64,000 bases of DNA from positions 1,116,001 to 1,180,000 of the forward strand of contig JARWMV010000237.1 in the NCBI GenBank assembly GCA_030998015.1, written 5' to 3'. The notes under the pieces were generated by a model that had not been told where the DNA came from, did no database searches, and saw only the letters and a list, made by a program, of their open reading frames with translations. Made by a program: the position numbers and the translations under genes. This document shows, piece after piece, positions 35,269 through 47,043 of the stretch (position 1 is the first letter of the stretch; each line of letters begins with the position of its first letter). The DNA is from Ceratorhiza oryzae-sativae. Taxonomy: Eukaryota; Basidiomycota; Agaricomycetes; Cantharellales; Ceratobasidiaceae.

Positions 35269-35473
35269 GAAACGCGACTGGCCTAATAGCTGATTTCGGG
35301 ACTCACTGGAAGATCCATGACGAGAACCGTGTCACGTCACTTCCGCATCGGAGACGGACCCAGATGGTGTATTTTTGGACTCCGAAAGAGTATAAAGCAA
35401 GATGAGAGGCTGAACCGTTCTTCACCACCCGCTCTATCCACAACCCCTCAATCGTATTCTATAAACTATCAAC
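35269..35473 (+). promoter_or_regulatory. Promoter of CipC-like gene 2
   Basis: TATAAAG at 35391-35397 lies 77 bases before the ATG. Upstream blocks at 35269-35287 and 35365-35376 match those of copy 1 at nearly the same distances (205 versus 203 bases from block start to ATG). This shows that promoter and gene were duplicated together. Confidence 0.6.
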
Positions 35474-35973
35474 ATGGGTTGGTTCGACGGCGACAGCAAT
35501 CAGGTACTCATTCTGAACTCACCCCATCTCAGTCATGTAACCCATTGTTTTGCGAACGGACAGGCCCAGCAATATGATCAATTGCAGAACACTGACCTTC
35601 GGAAGCATGAGCCGTCATTCGTTCACGAGCTGATCGGTGAGCGGCCAACCAAACGTATTTCATGCCCTGCAGTTTACTCATACAAGCTAATTAGCCGGTG
35701 CTGCATCCTTTGAGGCTGCCAAGGCGTACGAAGATCATGTCGCACGAAATGGCGCGCCTGCTCGCACGCAATGGCCAAAGAGCTTCTGTAAGTGTAGCCA
35801 ATAATTCAATCGCTATGAGGGATTTATATTTTATCAGCGCTGGATTCGCTGGTGCATTCATCGACCGTGAAGTCGAAACCAGGGGACTCGACTTCATCGA
35901 TAGGGAAAAGGCCAAGCGTCACGCTCAAGCACAAGCTCACGAGGCGTATGATAACAACGGCAATAGCTTCTGA
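35474..35973 (+). CDS. CipC-like antibiotic-response protein (DUF3759), tandem copy 2 (one-base gap)
   Basis: Same four-exon plan as copy 1: MGWFDGDSNQ, AQQYDQLQNTDLRKHEPSFV with HELI, AGAASFEAAKAYEDHVARNG, and AGFAGAFIDREVETRGLDFI with DREKAKRHAQAQAHEAYDNN, ending GNSF and TGA at 35971. In exon 3 the string GCTCGCACGCA (35760-35770) is one T shorter than copy 1 at the same place (CCGATTCGCACGCA aligned), which breaks the frame just before AMAKELL. Everything on both sides is conserved, so I read it as a base-call gap rather than a dead gene. Sequence divergence between the copies at many third positions shows the duplication is not recent. Confidence 0.83.
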
Positions 35974-36815
35974 ACCTACCGGGCCTTCTCGTGTAGTATA
36001 GTGATATTTGAATAAATGATTATCAACCAATGAAGCGTGCTCAAATGGGACACCAGGCTAGTGGTCAACCGATATTTGTTTAGCCCTACCTCCTGCGCCG
36101 TTCAATTGGATCATGACCTGGGCCAAGGTCATATAGGACGTGTATGCGCGAATACAAGTATCCCGCTGGCCCGATAGTTGGGCCAGGCTACTATAGGATT
36201 GGCCCTTTATTCCGTATGCTGGCTCTGTCGTTTCATCTTTGGTTAGTTATATGCGAGCATTCTTATTTCCCGCCAACTCGTCTGAAAGCGAGAGCCCTAT
36301 CTTATCTGATTATCTGCAGGGCGCCAGCTTCCGCTTGTTGATCGGAATGGTTGTAGTCTCCTGAAAGCACCGCATCGTCGCGGTGGCGGCTTGTTGCCCT
36401 TGGTTCCTGTGATAATACCTAGAATTGTCTAGACCTATTCGGATCCAGGGGTAGGCGCAACAATCCACGAACTTGCTCTCTCTATGTTTGCGACTGCCGC
36501 CTATCAGTTGCACGGCTCTGTTCTAGAATGATGACGGGACATTTAGACAGTGCATGTTGCGAGTAAAATCGATGCAGAAAGCCGTGGATTCGTCGGCAGT
36601 CGTATATTGGAGTTACACAGCGACGTTCCGCGCGCCCTCTCTGCGACAATGCACGTTACCCGAAAGCAACTCAGACTCTCGTCGCCGTTGCACACCCCTC
36701 GCGGCAGCTTGTGCTTGCTCCAAGTAGTGTATAAATACTAGATTGTGTCCAGCCTGTCTCTTCATCCTTCTCACCTCTCGAGCTTGGATTCCTAGACTTT
36801 CACCAACTTCCCGCT
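35974..36815. promoter_or_regulatory. Spacer and promoter of the Cys-rich secreted protein gene
   Basis: About 840 bases. TATAAATA at 36730-36737 lies 79 bases before the ATG at 36816 and is followed by a CT-rich leader. The rest shows no coding potential, only short frames without motifs. Confidence 0.5.
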
Positions 36816-38835
36816 ATGCATGCCATCGCTGCACTTGCCGCCTTTGTGGGCTCAGCCATGTTGGCTGAAGCTACTCCTACGTTCAACTGGAATGTTGGCA
36901 CTTGCGGAAATGGTTCATTTTGGTGGAAGCAAAAAGGCTGCTGTCTTCCGTGAGTAGGATTGGCGTGTTGGCTCTTGGGTTTAACTTCCTGACGTGTTAT
37001 CTAAAGTCATGGGGGCGTAACAAACCCACCATCTCCCCCCACAGGTCACTACTGCTTACACGGCTGGTATTGGAGCTCGAGCCAAAAGTAGGTAGCTGGG
37101 GCTGTCTAGTTAGGGCTTTCAACTAACGCGTCGGTGGTGATAGATGCTGCGCGCCTCAGCATCCCACGACTCCTACTTGGTCCTGTAGAGCTGGAATGAG
37201 CTGGAATGCCAATACTTATTCGTGCATGCCCAATCCGGGGAGCTGCAACAACGGCAACTTTTACTGGGAGAAAAAGAAGTGCTGTCTACCTTATGGGGGT
37301 ACGCAGCTTCGGAATAACTTGATAGTACGAGCCTGACGGTGGCTCTTTTCAGGCATTCCTGCGCCGCCAGCCCCACCTAAAGGCTATCAGTGTCCTAATA
37401 GCAAGTGGTACTGGCACTCTGGGAAAGGGTCAGTAGTGGTCCTCATGTGCACATTTTCATATCTAATGTATCACGTTGAAAGGTGTTGCGTCCCTACAAC
37501 TCCGGATGTTCCTGCCGCTCCTGCCTGCCCTCCTAAATACAATTGGAAGCCCAATAGCTATTGGTGTACTCCTCAGCCGAGCACTTCGACAACCCTTGTT
37601 ACCACGCCAAACTACACGCCCCCGATTTACACGACCCCTGTGCAAGAAACGACTCCGACCCCCCGCACGACGACGATCGGAACGACATCAATTCCTGATA
37701 CTACGGTGCCGAGTCCATCTCCCGAAACTACTCCTGCGAGCACGACTTCGATCTACGATACAACTTCTGCACATACAACCACATCGGTATACGAGACGAC
37801 CCCGGTATACGAGACGACTCCGGTATATGAAACAACCTCCACACCGCAGACAATCCAGCCTGCAACTACTTCTACTAAGGAAACAACCACAAAAGTTGAA
37901 ACGACCCGGTGTACCAGACTTCTCCTGCACCTAGCCCCAGCTCTGGGCCCTGTCCGCCCTCTCAGTTTTACTGGGAGCAAAAGAACTGCTGTTTGCCAAA
38001 CGGAGGAATTCCTTCGCCTCCTACCCCTCCGAACAACTACCAGTGCCCTGGGGGATATTATTGGGATAGTGGAAAAGGGTTGGTACTACTTGTGAACGTC
38101 TCAAATCCTGCTCACTAATGGAATGCCGTTAGGTACTGTGTTCCCAGCTCCCCTTATGTTCCTGTCACACCAGTTGCCCGGCTGGGTACTCCTGGAACTC
38201 CAAGTCGTATTGGTGCGCGCCCCAACCTGCTACAGTCTCGACGTCAGCCACCCCAACCCCTGAACCATCTCAACCTCCATCGGGATCTTGTGCTAATGGA
38301 GAGTTTTACTGGACCAAGAAATCCTGCTGCCTTCCCATCGGCGGTGTTCATAGCCCCCCACCTCCCCCGTGAGTCCGTTTCCCCTTGTTCGACGAACTAA
38401 TTCTGATGAACATTTCCAGAGAGGGAGTCTATTGTCCCTCTAACTGGTACTGGAGCACTTCTCGCGGGTACTGTGTTCCCAAGACCCAGCCAGGCCCGAG
38501 CCAGCCATCTTGCCCGGTCACAGCTTATTGGGCCGCTGAATACATGTCGTGCAAACCTATTCGACAGGCCCATCTTCGTGTTCGACGGAAGATTTTGGTG
38601 GTCGGACCGCAAGTGCTGTGTCCGCCACGGCGGTCCAAAGAATCCCGTGAACCCACCCCCAGGTGAGAGCTGCTGCTTGTTTATTTTCGATTGGGTCTGA
38701 GCTCCCTCCCTCCTAGGTAAAACCTGTCCTACATACTACAGTTGGAGCGAGACCCAGAGGTGTTGCGTGCCCCATCAACCACCTCAGGCCCAGCCTACAT
38801 GTGGATGGGGGAAGAAGTGGAGTTTGACATCGTAG
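36816..38835 (+). CDS. Secreted cysteine-rich modular protein, five A-B-C triplets with mucin-like linker
   Basis: MHAIAALAAFVGSAMLAEA is a signal peptide. Then five triplets follow. A modules: CGNGSFWWKQKGCCLP, CNNGNFYWEKKKCCLPYGG, CPPSQFYWEQKNCCLPNGG, CANGEFYWTKKSCCLPIGG, DGRFWWSDRKCCVRHGG. B modules: CLHGWYWSSSQKCCAP, CPNSKWYWHSGKGCCVP, CPGGYYWDSGKGYCVP, CPSNWYWSTSRGYCVP, CPTYYSWSETQRCCVP. C modules: CRAGMSWNANTYSCMP, CPPKYNWKPNSYWCTP, CPAGYSWNSKSYWCAP, CPVTAYWAAEYMSCKP and a degenerate CGWGKKWSLTS at the end. Pro-rich joins (PPAPPKGYQ) link them. Between triplets 2 and 3 lies a Thr/Ser/Pro-rich linker of about 110 residues with VYETTP repeats, a likely O-glycosylation region. Introns fall at repeated places inside the modules. 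The frame needs single-base additions near 37906, 38175, 38561 and 38582. No named family; secretion and a wall- or host-facing role are inferred. Confidence 0.78.
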
Positions 38836-39178
38836 TAAGTATTTGACTTACTGGTTTCGAATATGCGGCTGACAATTTGGCTGTGTCAAAGTTGTTGCCT
38901 CGCATCCGACTTGATTGGGACCATTTTGGACCTGATTTTCTAAATCGGCCTGTGATCCATTCTCTGAAAATTGGACGCTGGGACGCTGTTTCTATTATCA
39001 TTTTTATGGACTTTATGTCTTGCGCTTTATATGCGTGATGTTTCAAAAGACGACTTTCGTGTAATGGACTTTCAATCCGAACCTGCTTTTCTCCATTTCT
39101 TCAACAGCGTGTCTCTTTCTAGCGAAGGGTATGAACACATGCGATTAGCATGTATTCTAGCGGCTACATAACAACATA
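38836..39178. other. Convergent intergenic region
   Basis: 343 bases between the Cys-rich protein stop and the Csn12 stop, on opposite strands. No coding potential. Confidence 0.4.
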
Positions 39179-40807
39179 TCATGGTGCTTTCCTGTCTGAC
39201 AAGGGTGGGAAAGCAGCGGCTTTGGAGAGCACCACTGTCTGCTTTTCGTGCGATATGTATCCTCGAATGTATCCTTTGTGGATCATATTCGCAACCATGC
39301 ATTCGGCCTCGGCTATTTCCATGTTCTGACCTGCACCATAAAAGCGGCGTGGAAGAGTGAGATGGGTGCGCGGAAGGATTTCTCATGAACTATCCATCTG
39401 TTAAAGTGTTATTTGTTCAATTGCTTGTTCGCGTCTGCGTGAAATCGGCACTTACGCTTTCCTTAACAGCTCTCGCATGCAAACTTCCCGAGCCTTTTCA
39501 ACCGTCAAATAGGTGCCCATGTCCGTAAGGCGACGCTCCGCCCATGTTAGTGCGTCGTCATAAGCCCGCAAATCTCCTGACTTGATAGCTGCGACAAATA
39601 CAGAATAGAGCTCACCCAACCGAGGGAATTTTGTGAAGAGGGCCTCCGATGGTAAAACCCCACGACAGAGTCGCAGAGGAATCAAGTAAGTCAGAATGAG
39701 TCTGGTGGGTTCGGTAAGTGCCACGCAGGGATGACCATTCGTAGATGCTTACTCTCGGTTGCGTTCTGCATCTCGATGGCAGTTGTAGAACGCGAAAGTT
39801 AGGTCTTCTTCGGCCTTATTGAAACAACTAGACATGAGCTCGCTCGCGCCGAAGAGAAAAATGCTACCAACCGATTGATGGTTTTCATTGAGGAAATTAA
39901 TAAGGCCAAGGTAGTATTTATAAGTAACCTGATGCTTGTCATTAAAAAGGGAAAGGTCATTCAGTTTTAACCAAACCTGATCTGCTCGAGGGTATTGGTC
40001 TAGGGGAGGGATATCTGCGTTGGCGTGTATTGCTCGAATGATGTTTCGCGAGAGTGCTATTCGATTGACCTGTGACCCAGTTAGATAGAGTCGTCGAAGA
40101 AACCCTAGAACAGTCACCTTGAAATAGCATTTCATGACTATGCCTACCACATGGTAGATGCCCCATTTACGAGACTCGGATGGTGGCGATGTTCTAGTAT
40201 AGCGTTGCAGTGACAATTGACGGGGGTTTGAACATCAACTCACCGGTCAGTAACACAATTGCTAAATGCTTTATTGGCAAGACGAGCCGTATCTTCCATA
40301 CAAGAAGGTGCCTTTACGCCCGCCTTGAACGCCTGTTCATCCGCAAGCTCGGCGATAGCTTTCAAGTCATGTAGCAACTTTTGTAGTACTGGCAACACCC
40401 ATCGAGTCTGGGTAATGAAATAACGCAGAATGCTCTCCGTAAATCTCAGTCTCGGATCCTTGTGAATAAAAATATCAAAACTCACTGAAAAGTAGCCGAC
40501 TCTTCCTTGTACGCCTCGGACCAATTATTATCACTCGCGTGCACGAGAACCTGCGAGTATGCGATTGCGATCTCACTCCAGGGCTCCTCCACCGTGCTTT
40601 TGTATTTTGCTTCCATGAATGTTTTCTACGAGCCAAATTATGATTAAGAATGGCGAGTTACGAAGCAGCTTGCTCACTGAAACGCGACCCAAGTCCTTCA
40701 ACAAATCACTGGCTCCGGCCACGAAAATCAAGCATCCGCACTAGTGCTGGGCTGTCTCTAGACTTTAGAGCCTTGGATATATTAACAAGAAAATTCGAGA
40801 ACTTCAT
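39179..40807 (-). CDS. CSN12: PCI-domain protein Csn12/Thp1 (PCID2), TREX-2-type
   Basis: PCI-domain protein of the Thp1/Csn12/PCID2 family, linked to mRNA export (TREX-2) and, in yeast, to a COP9-like complex. The start at 40807 gives MKFSNFLVNISKALKSRDSP, then DLLKDLGRV and KTFMEAKYKS (frame join near 40710 needs a base). Next EEPWSEIAIAYSQVLVHASD; CMEDTARLANKAFSNCVTDR; KWGIYHVVGIVMKCYFKV; VNRIALSRNIIRAIHANADI; YPRADQVTYKYYLG and LINFLNENH; then the PCI core AEEDLTFAFYNCHRDAERNR, ILTYLIPLRLCRGVLPSEAL and FPRLGELYSVFVAAIKSGDL. The last exon has KSFRAPISLFHAAF, AECMVANMIHKGYIRGYISH and KQTVVLSKAAAFPPLSD. One more T is needed at 39340-39343 to continue past HAAF. Head to head with SET2. Confidence 0.88.
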
Positions 40808-41035
40808 TCGAAGGCAAATAGGTATCCTGTGGTGGTGGAAGAATTGGTAAACCACCTCAATTGATCGGCGCTTGTTGAAAGGTGTTCCAAGAAAAGACAA
40901 TTGTGGGTTTAGCCTTCTCCTCGACTGTGCCACTACCATTTGCGGACTCTGCTCCAGTTTTTAGATCTACGGTCGCACGCGCTTGGGGTCCAAGTTACAC
41001 AATATATCATATAATCTCAAGCAAATTCACTGGGC

Positions 41036-43838
41036 ATGCAACTCATCGGACACCTTCCTCGCGCAGAGGAGGAGGCGTCGCAACAGTATCAAGAGATCAA
41101 GGAGAATTGGTACCAGTTTCAAACACTAGGTCGCTCGAGGAATGCAGAGGAGGGTTATGCGTGTGATTGTCACTACGTTCGAGGTATATCCCTGCTTTCT
41201 TGTGTTGCGGTGGCAAACGGCCTAACTCATCTTGCTCCCCGTCACCTCGACGCTAGGCAGCATGCCGCTGTACCGTGCATGTGGGGAAGGGTCAGATTGT
41301 ATAAACAGGCTCACGCAGGTGGAATGTATAGAGGGAGAATGTCCATCGAAAGGCCACTGTCAGAATCAAAGGTTGGCAACAGCCGCAAAAATGACCCCGA
41401 ACGTGGCCTTACTGATGATTCGTGGCGGAATAAACTAAAACGACAGGTTTCAGAAGCGGCAGTATGCATCTATACATCTTGTTAAGACTGAGCACAAGGG
41501 CCTAGGCATGCGGGCCGCTGCCCCTCTCAAAAAGTATGGTCTGAGACCCCATCTTTGCCATCAACATCGGGAAGCGCACAATTTTTCTCATCAACACTAA
41601 CCTCTATTCGCCTGCAGGGACGATTTTGTGTACGAGTACGTCGGCGACGTCGTCAATGAAGCGGTGCTTAGAAAACGCATGCGGGAATATGCAGAGGAGG
41701 GCATCCAGCACTTTTACTTTATGATGCTTCAGCGAGAGCAGGTTACTCCCTTCGCATATCCTCAATACACGACACTTCGCTCAACTATTTTATTCACTAC
41801 AGTATATCGATGCGACGAAACGTGGCGGCAAAGGTCGTTTTGCAAACCACTCATGTAACCCCAACTGCTACGTCGCGAAATGGGTCGTCGGGAAGCGTAT
41901 ACGCATGGGCATATTTGCTAAACGAGATATCCAGCTGGATGAGGAGCTCACTTTTAACTATAATGTGGATCGATATGGGTACGAGTTTTCGTGTTGCTCA
42001 TCAAAGTCCGCCTGACGTTGACACAGGGCACCTGTTCGATTAGACACGATGCACAAAAATGTTATTGCGGCGAGTCAAACTGTGTAGGCTTCCTCGGAGG
42101 GAAGACGCAAACCGATGTCCAAGCCAATGAGATGTTGGAGGGTAAGTTTTGCGCCCTAAGCATTGCATGGATTTGGTGCTGACAAGGATGCGATAGCGCT
42201 GGGTGTTAATGGTAGAAGTAGAGGTCGCGATGCGCTTGCTGTGGCAATAGTACGCATTTCGTCTTTTGATCCAACCCATCTGCTGATGCACTACAACAGG
42301 AGGATCCGCAACCCATCGAAATCCATGAGGTCAACAACATCATCACTGCCCTCAGGCAGATGGCGAGCGAGCGCACGATGTTGCTGGCTCTACTCAAGAG
42401 GATAAATGTATGTATTGGTCTGGTTTGAAGAGATAGGCGCACTCAACCCTTGATTAGCTTACCGAGGCCGACGTCCTGCGGGAATTCATGCGATTACGAA
42501 CGTTTGGAATGATGGTTGGCATCCTAGAAGAAAATTATGCAGATAACAGTGTCGATCAAGAGATTGTCGAGTTGGTATGTTGGCAAGTTGATGCCAGATC
42601 ACGCGCTTATCTTGGTAATAGATTCTGCGATCGTTAGCGACATGGCCGCTGCTAAATCGTGGAAAGGTCGAGCAATCAAACGTAGAAGAGAAACTCAGGT
42701 CTATTTCTTCTGGTGAAGATGAGACTCTACGAGAGCTCGCGGATGAGGTTAGCGTTGCATTGCGTTGGCTTGGTCACGACTCACCCTTGTCAAATAGCTC
42801 CTTACTAAGTGGTCTACGCTCGAGGAGTCCGGCTACCGAATACCCAAGAGGAAGAATGAAGAAATCGTACGCATCATGACGTCGTTGATGTGTCTCATCC
42901 CCGACTCACTTTTCGTCCAGCTCCTTGACGCCGAAGAAGCTCGCTCAAAGCGTCCGACCGCCTCAGCCCCCGAATCCCCCACACACGACGAGGACGATGT
43001 CCCTCAACCGGTCCTCACGTTCAAAGCGACCCCGCTGTTGGGAGGAGGCGCACACCGCCGCATCGGACCGCTTCCGCCAGGTGGACTCGAAGCCATGAAC
43101 GGTTCGGCAAACGGGACGCCCGTACCCGAACCCAACGCACCACGTCGGCCGACCAAGAGCGAGCTGGACGCGATCATCGCGCGCGCTAGCGAGTTTACTA
43201 TTCCCATTCCGTCGCCGTCTACCGCTTCGCTGTCGCTTGCTTTGCCGACACCTGCGTCGGAAGGAACACCCAAGAACGGGTCCAAGCACAAGCCGAAAGA
43301 TTGGAGTAAAGCGACGTTTGAGGACAAGGAGAAGCGGATGAAGAAACTGGTGGGCGAGGTGGTCGTCAAGACGCTGTCCAAGTGGAAACGCGAGATTTCG
43401 CATGAGCAGTTCAAGAAGACTGCTAAAGAAGTATGTTTTCAAGTTCGCTCAAATCTGCTCTGACTAACCCGGCCCCCTGGTTAGCTAACAGACAAAATTA
43501 CGGACACGGAGATGCGTGGGAAGAATACCTCGAGCTCCAAGTTTGACAAACTCTCGGAAGAAAAGATCGAAAAAGTCAAAAAGTTTGTTAAACTATCAGC
43601 AACCAAGCTTATCGCGAAGCAAAAGAAACGGCAGCAAGGTGGGAGCGATTCGACAACCCACGAGTTTGAAGGAGACACGCCCACCAACCTCGATCTGAGC
43701 ACACCCAACGACGGCGAGCTGTACAATGCGCTTACAACACCTAATGGAACAGACTCGAAGACCCCAGACGACACGTTGAGTGGACCAGCGAGTTCGGTCA
43801 GCGAGATGCAGTGGGATCACGGAAGTGTTCGTGGATAA
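41036..43838 (+). CDS. SET2: Histone H3 lysine-36 methyltransferase Set2
   Basis: Methylates H3K36 behind elongating RNA polymerase II. The start at 41036 gives [20 protein letters not shown] and [20 protein letters not shown] with CDC (AWS domain start); upstream exons are possible. AWS continues [35 protein letters not shown]. The SET domain has [52 protein letters not shown] and [12 protein letters not shown], with post-[19 protein letters not shown]. Then come a TFIIS N-domain-like part, [20 protein letters not shown] and [20 protein letters not shown], a Pro/Ser linker, and the SRI domain, [40 protein letters not shown] and [18 protein letters not shown], which binds the phosphorylated polymerase tail. 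All exons join in frame without correction. Stop at 43836. Confidence 0.93.
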
Positions 43839-44141
43839 AGTCTTTTTAATTGCCGCTCCGGCTCTTTTCTTTTGGCGTATGTTATTGGATCTATTCCGGT
43901 GTTTCCAATCATTATATATTGTATATCACGTTTTGTCCACGTTCGTTTGCATGCGAACACTTGCAATCAAAGGCTCATCTCGCTCACGCTTAATCGAGTC
44001 TCAAGTCTCAAAATTCGCATTACATCCTCATACGTACAGCCAGACTCATTCACAGTCCGAAGCAACACACAACCAAGCCCGAAGCAGATACGGGTCGCTC
44101 CACTTTCGGCGGCAGCCGACACGCTACGAGACCGGGGCTAC
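43839..44141. other. Convergent intergenic region SET2/VMA3
   Basis: 303 bases between two stop codons on opposite strands, AT-richer than the flanking exons. It holds both 3' ends. Confidence 0.4.
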
Positions 44142-45119
44142 TTAGATCTTCGGGGGCGGGCAGAGCGCGTTGAGGTCATCAACCTTGCCGTTGGTGTTCA
44201 TGATGAGCGCAACGATAAGGCCTGGGCACGTATGAGTTTACGTTGGGTATACGAAAATTTAAAATGTCGACTTACCATAAAGACCCAAGACTTCGGCGAA
44301 AATGAGAATAAGAATCTGGCACAATGAGCCGTCAGCACCTCCCGCGCAAAGCAGTGCGCAACTGCGGACACACCATTCCGACGAACAAACGAGGCTGTTG
44401 GGCCGTTCCTCGGACACCCGCATCACCAACAATGCCAATCGCAAATCCAGCCGCAAGACCCGCAAGGCCGACACTTAGACCGGCGCCGAGTTGGATAAAG
44501 CCCGTGTATAGAGCCATGCGCGGTGCGACTGTTCCAATTCATGTGAGAAAAAAAAGGGGAGGACAAAGAAAGCGATAAATGTGACGTACTGTCTCCGGAA
44601 ATGAGCACGGACACGACAAGTCCGTAGATCTGTTTGGGTTGTACGGTTAGTGCAACGACAAAAGGACGTGGCACGTGGAGACTTACAGCAATGATACCAG
44701 CCATGATGACTGGAACAACACACTTCATCATCAGGTCCGGACGAATGACGGACATGGCCGAGATACCGACACCAGACTTGGCGGTTCCGTAACTGGAAAG
44801 CAAGTAGGTGAGTGGCTAGTTTCCGGAGAATAAGTTGGTGGGGAACATACCTAGCACCGATACCTGTGCACACCAAAACGAGAGACGAAAAGAAAGAGCC
44901 ACGAGAATGAATGAGCATCGGATTTCTTCGCAAGTACTAGAAATAACCAAGAGCAGGACGGGAACTACTAACATGTGAACACGATCGCGCTCGTGCATCC
45001 CTGCGAATCGAACAACATCCAAAAACGTCAGCCATTGTGCGTGTTGTCTGGGATGGATCAGGTCTACTCACCAAGGCACCAAAGAATGGCGCGTAGACGG
45101 GGCAAAAGTCAGTTGCCAT
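44142..45119 (-). CDS. VMA3: V-type ATPase 16 kDa proteolipid subunit c
   Basis: Rotor-ring proteolipid of the vacuolar proton pump. The start at 45119 gives [16 protein letters not shown], then short exons including [20 protein letters not shown] with [68 protein letters not shown] and [20 protein letters not shown], where the Glu of FAEVLG is the proton-binding residue. The last exon, [20 protein letters not shown], ends PPPKI and TAA at 44142-44144. Four membrane helices, about 165 residues, as usual for the family. Many short introns, all in frame. Confidence 0.93.
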
Positions 45120-45372
45120 TTTGGTTTATTTGAAGAGTCGGTTACGAAGACTGTGGTGGTGGGATGACGGAAGTCGTTGGGTTTGAATCGGTGCACGCGG
45201 CAGCAGGTGCAAATATGCCACTCAGGGTGTGGATTATGTCATATTACTACAAATATCGTGCAGCTTGGTTTTCGGCCCCACCACGCATACACTGATCAAC
45301 CCAAATCCGAAAAAAGTATTTGTATTGAAATAGTTAATCCATGGATGCACAACCAAATGTCTATCAAGTCCT

Positions 45373-46651
<1,279 letters not shown>

Positions 46652-47043
46652 GGTGTGGGGGGAGCGGGTGGGGGGGACGCGGGAACGGTGGTAGTAGACA
46701 GGCGCGGCGAGCACAGGGAGAGCACAGCGGGATGCCAACAGGCGCAGTCGAGATGCCAGGGTGGGCGTGTCCGGTAAAGTCAATCGATATATACCCACTC
46801 CACTCCGTGGCTCCCGAGGACGTGGGATCGCATGACAAATCCCGGCGCTTCCCGCACGTGGCCAAAAAGTTAGAATCGCACATCAGCCTGTCGCCCACAC
46901 CTTCTCCGACGACGAGCACTGTGTCTCCTTGACAGCGCTTTTGATTATCACGGCGTCGGCTATACCCCAAAATAACGCGGGGTTCGGACTTGCTCAGTCA
47001 CCTCGGGCACCGCACACCGGTCTCGACAAATACACAACACGCG
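46652..47043. promoter_or_regulatory. Divergent promoter region TRR1/RRP6
   Basis: 392 bases between the chosen TRR1 ATG and the RRP6 ATG. It includes the possible upstream TRR1 start at 46798, which would leave 245 bases. No TATA box is evident for RRP6. Confidence 0.4.
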
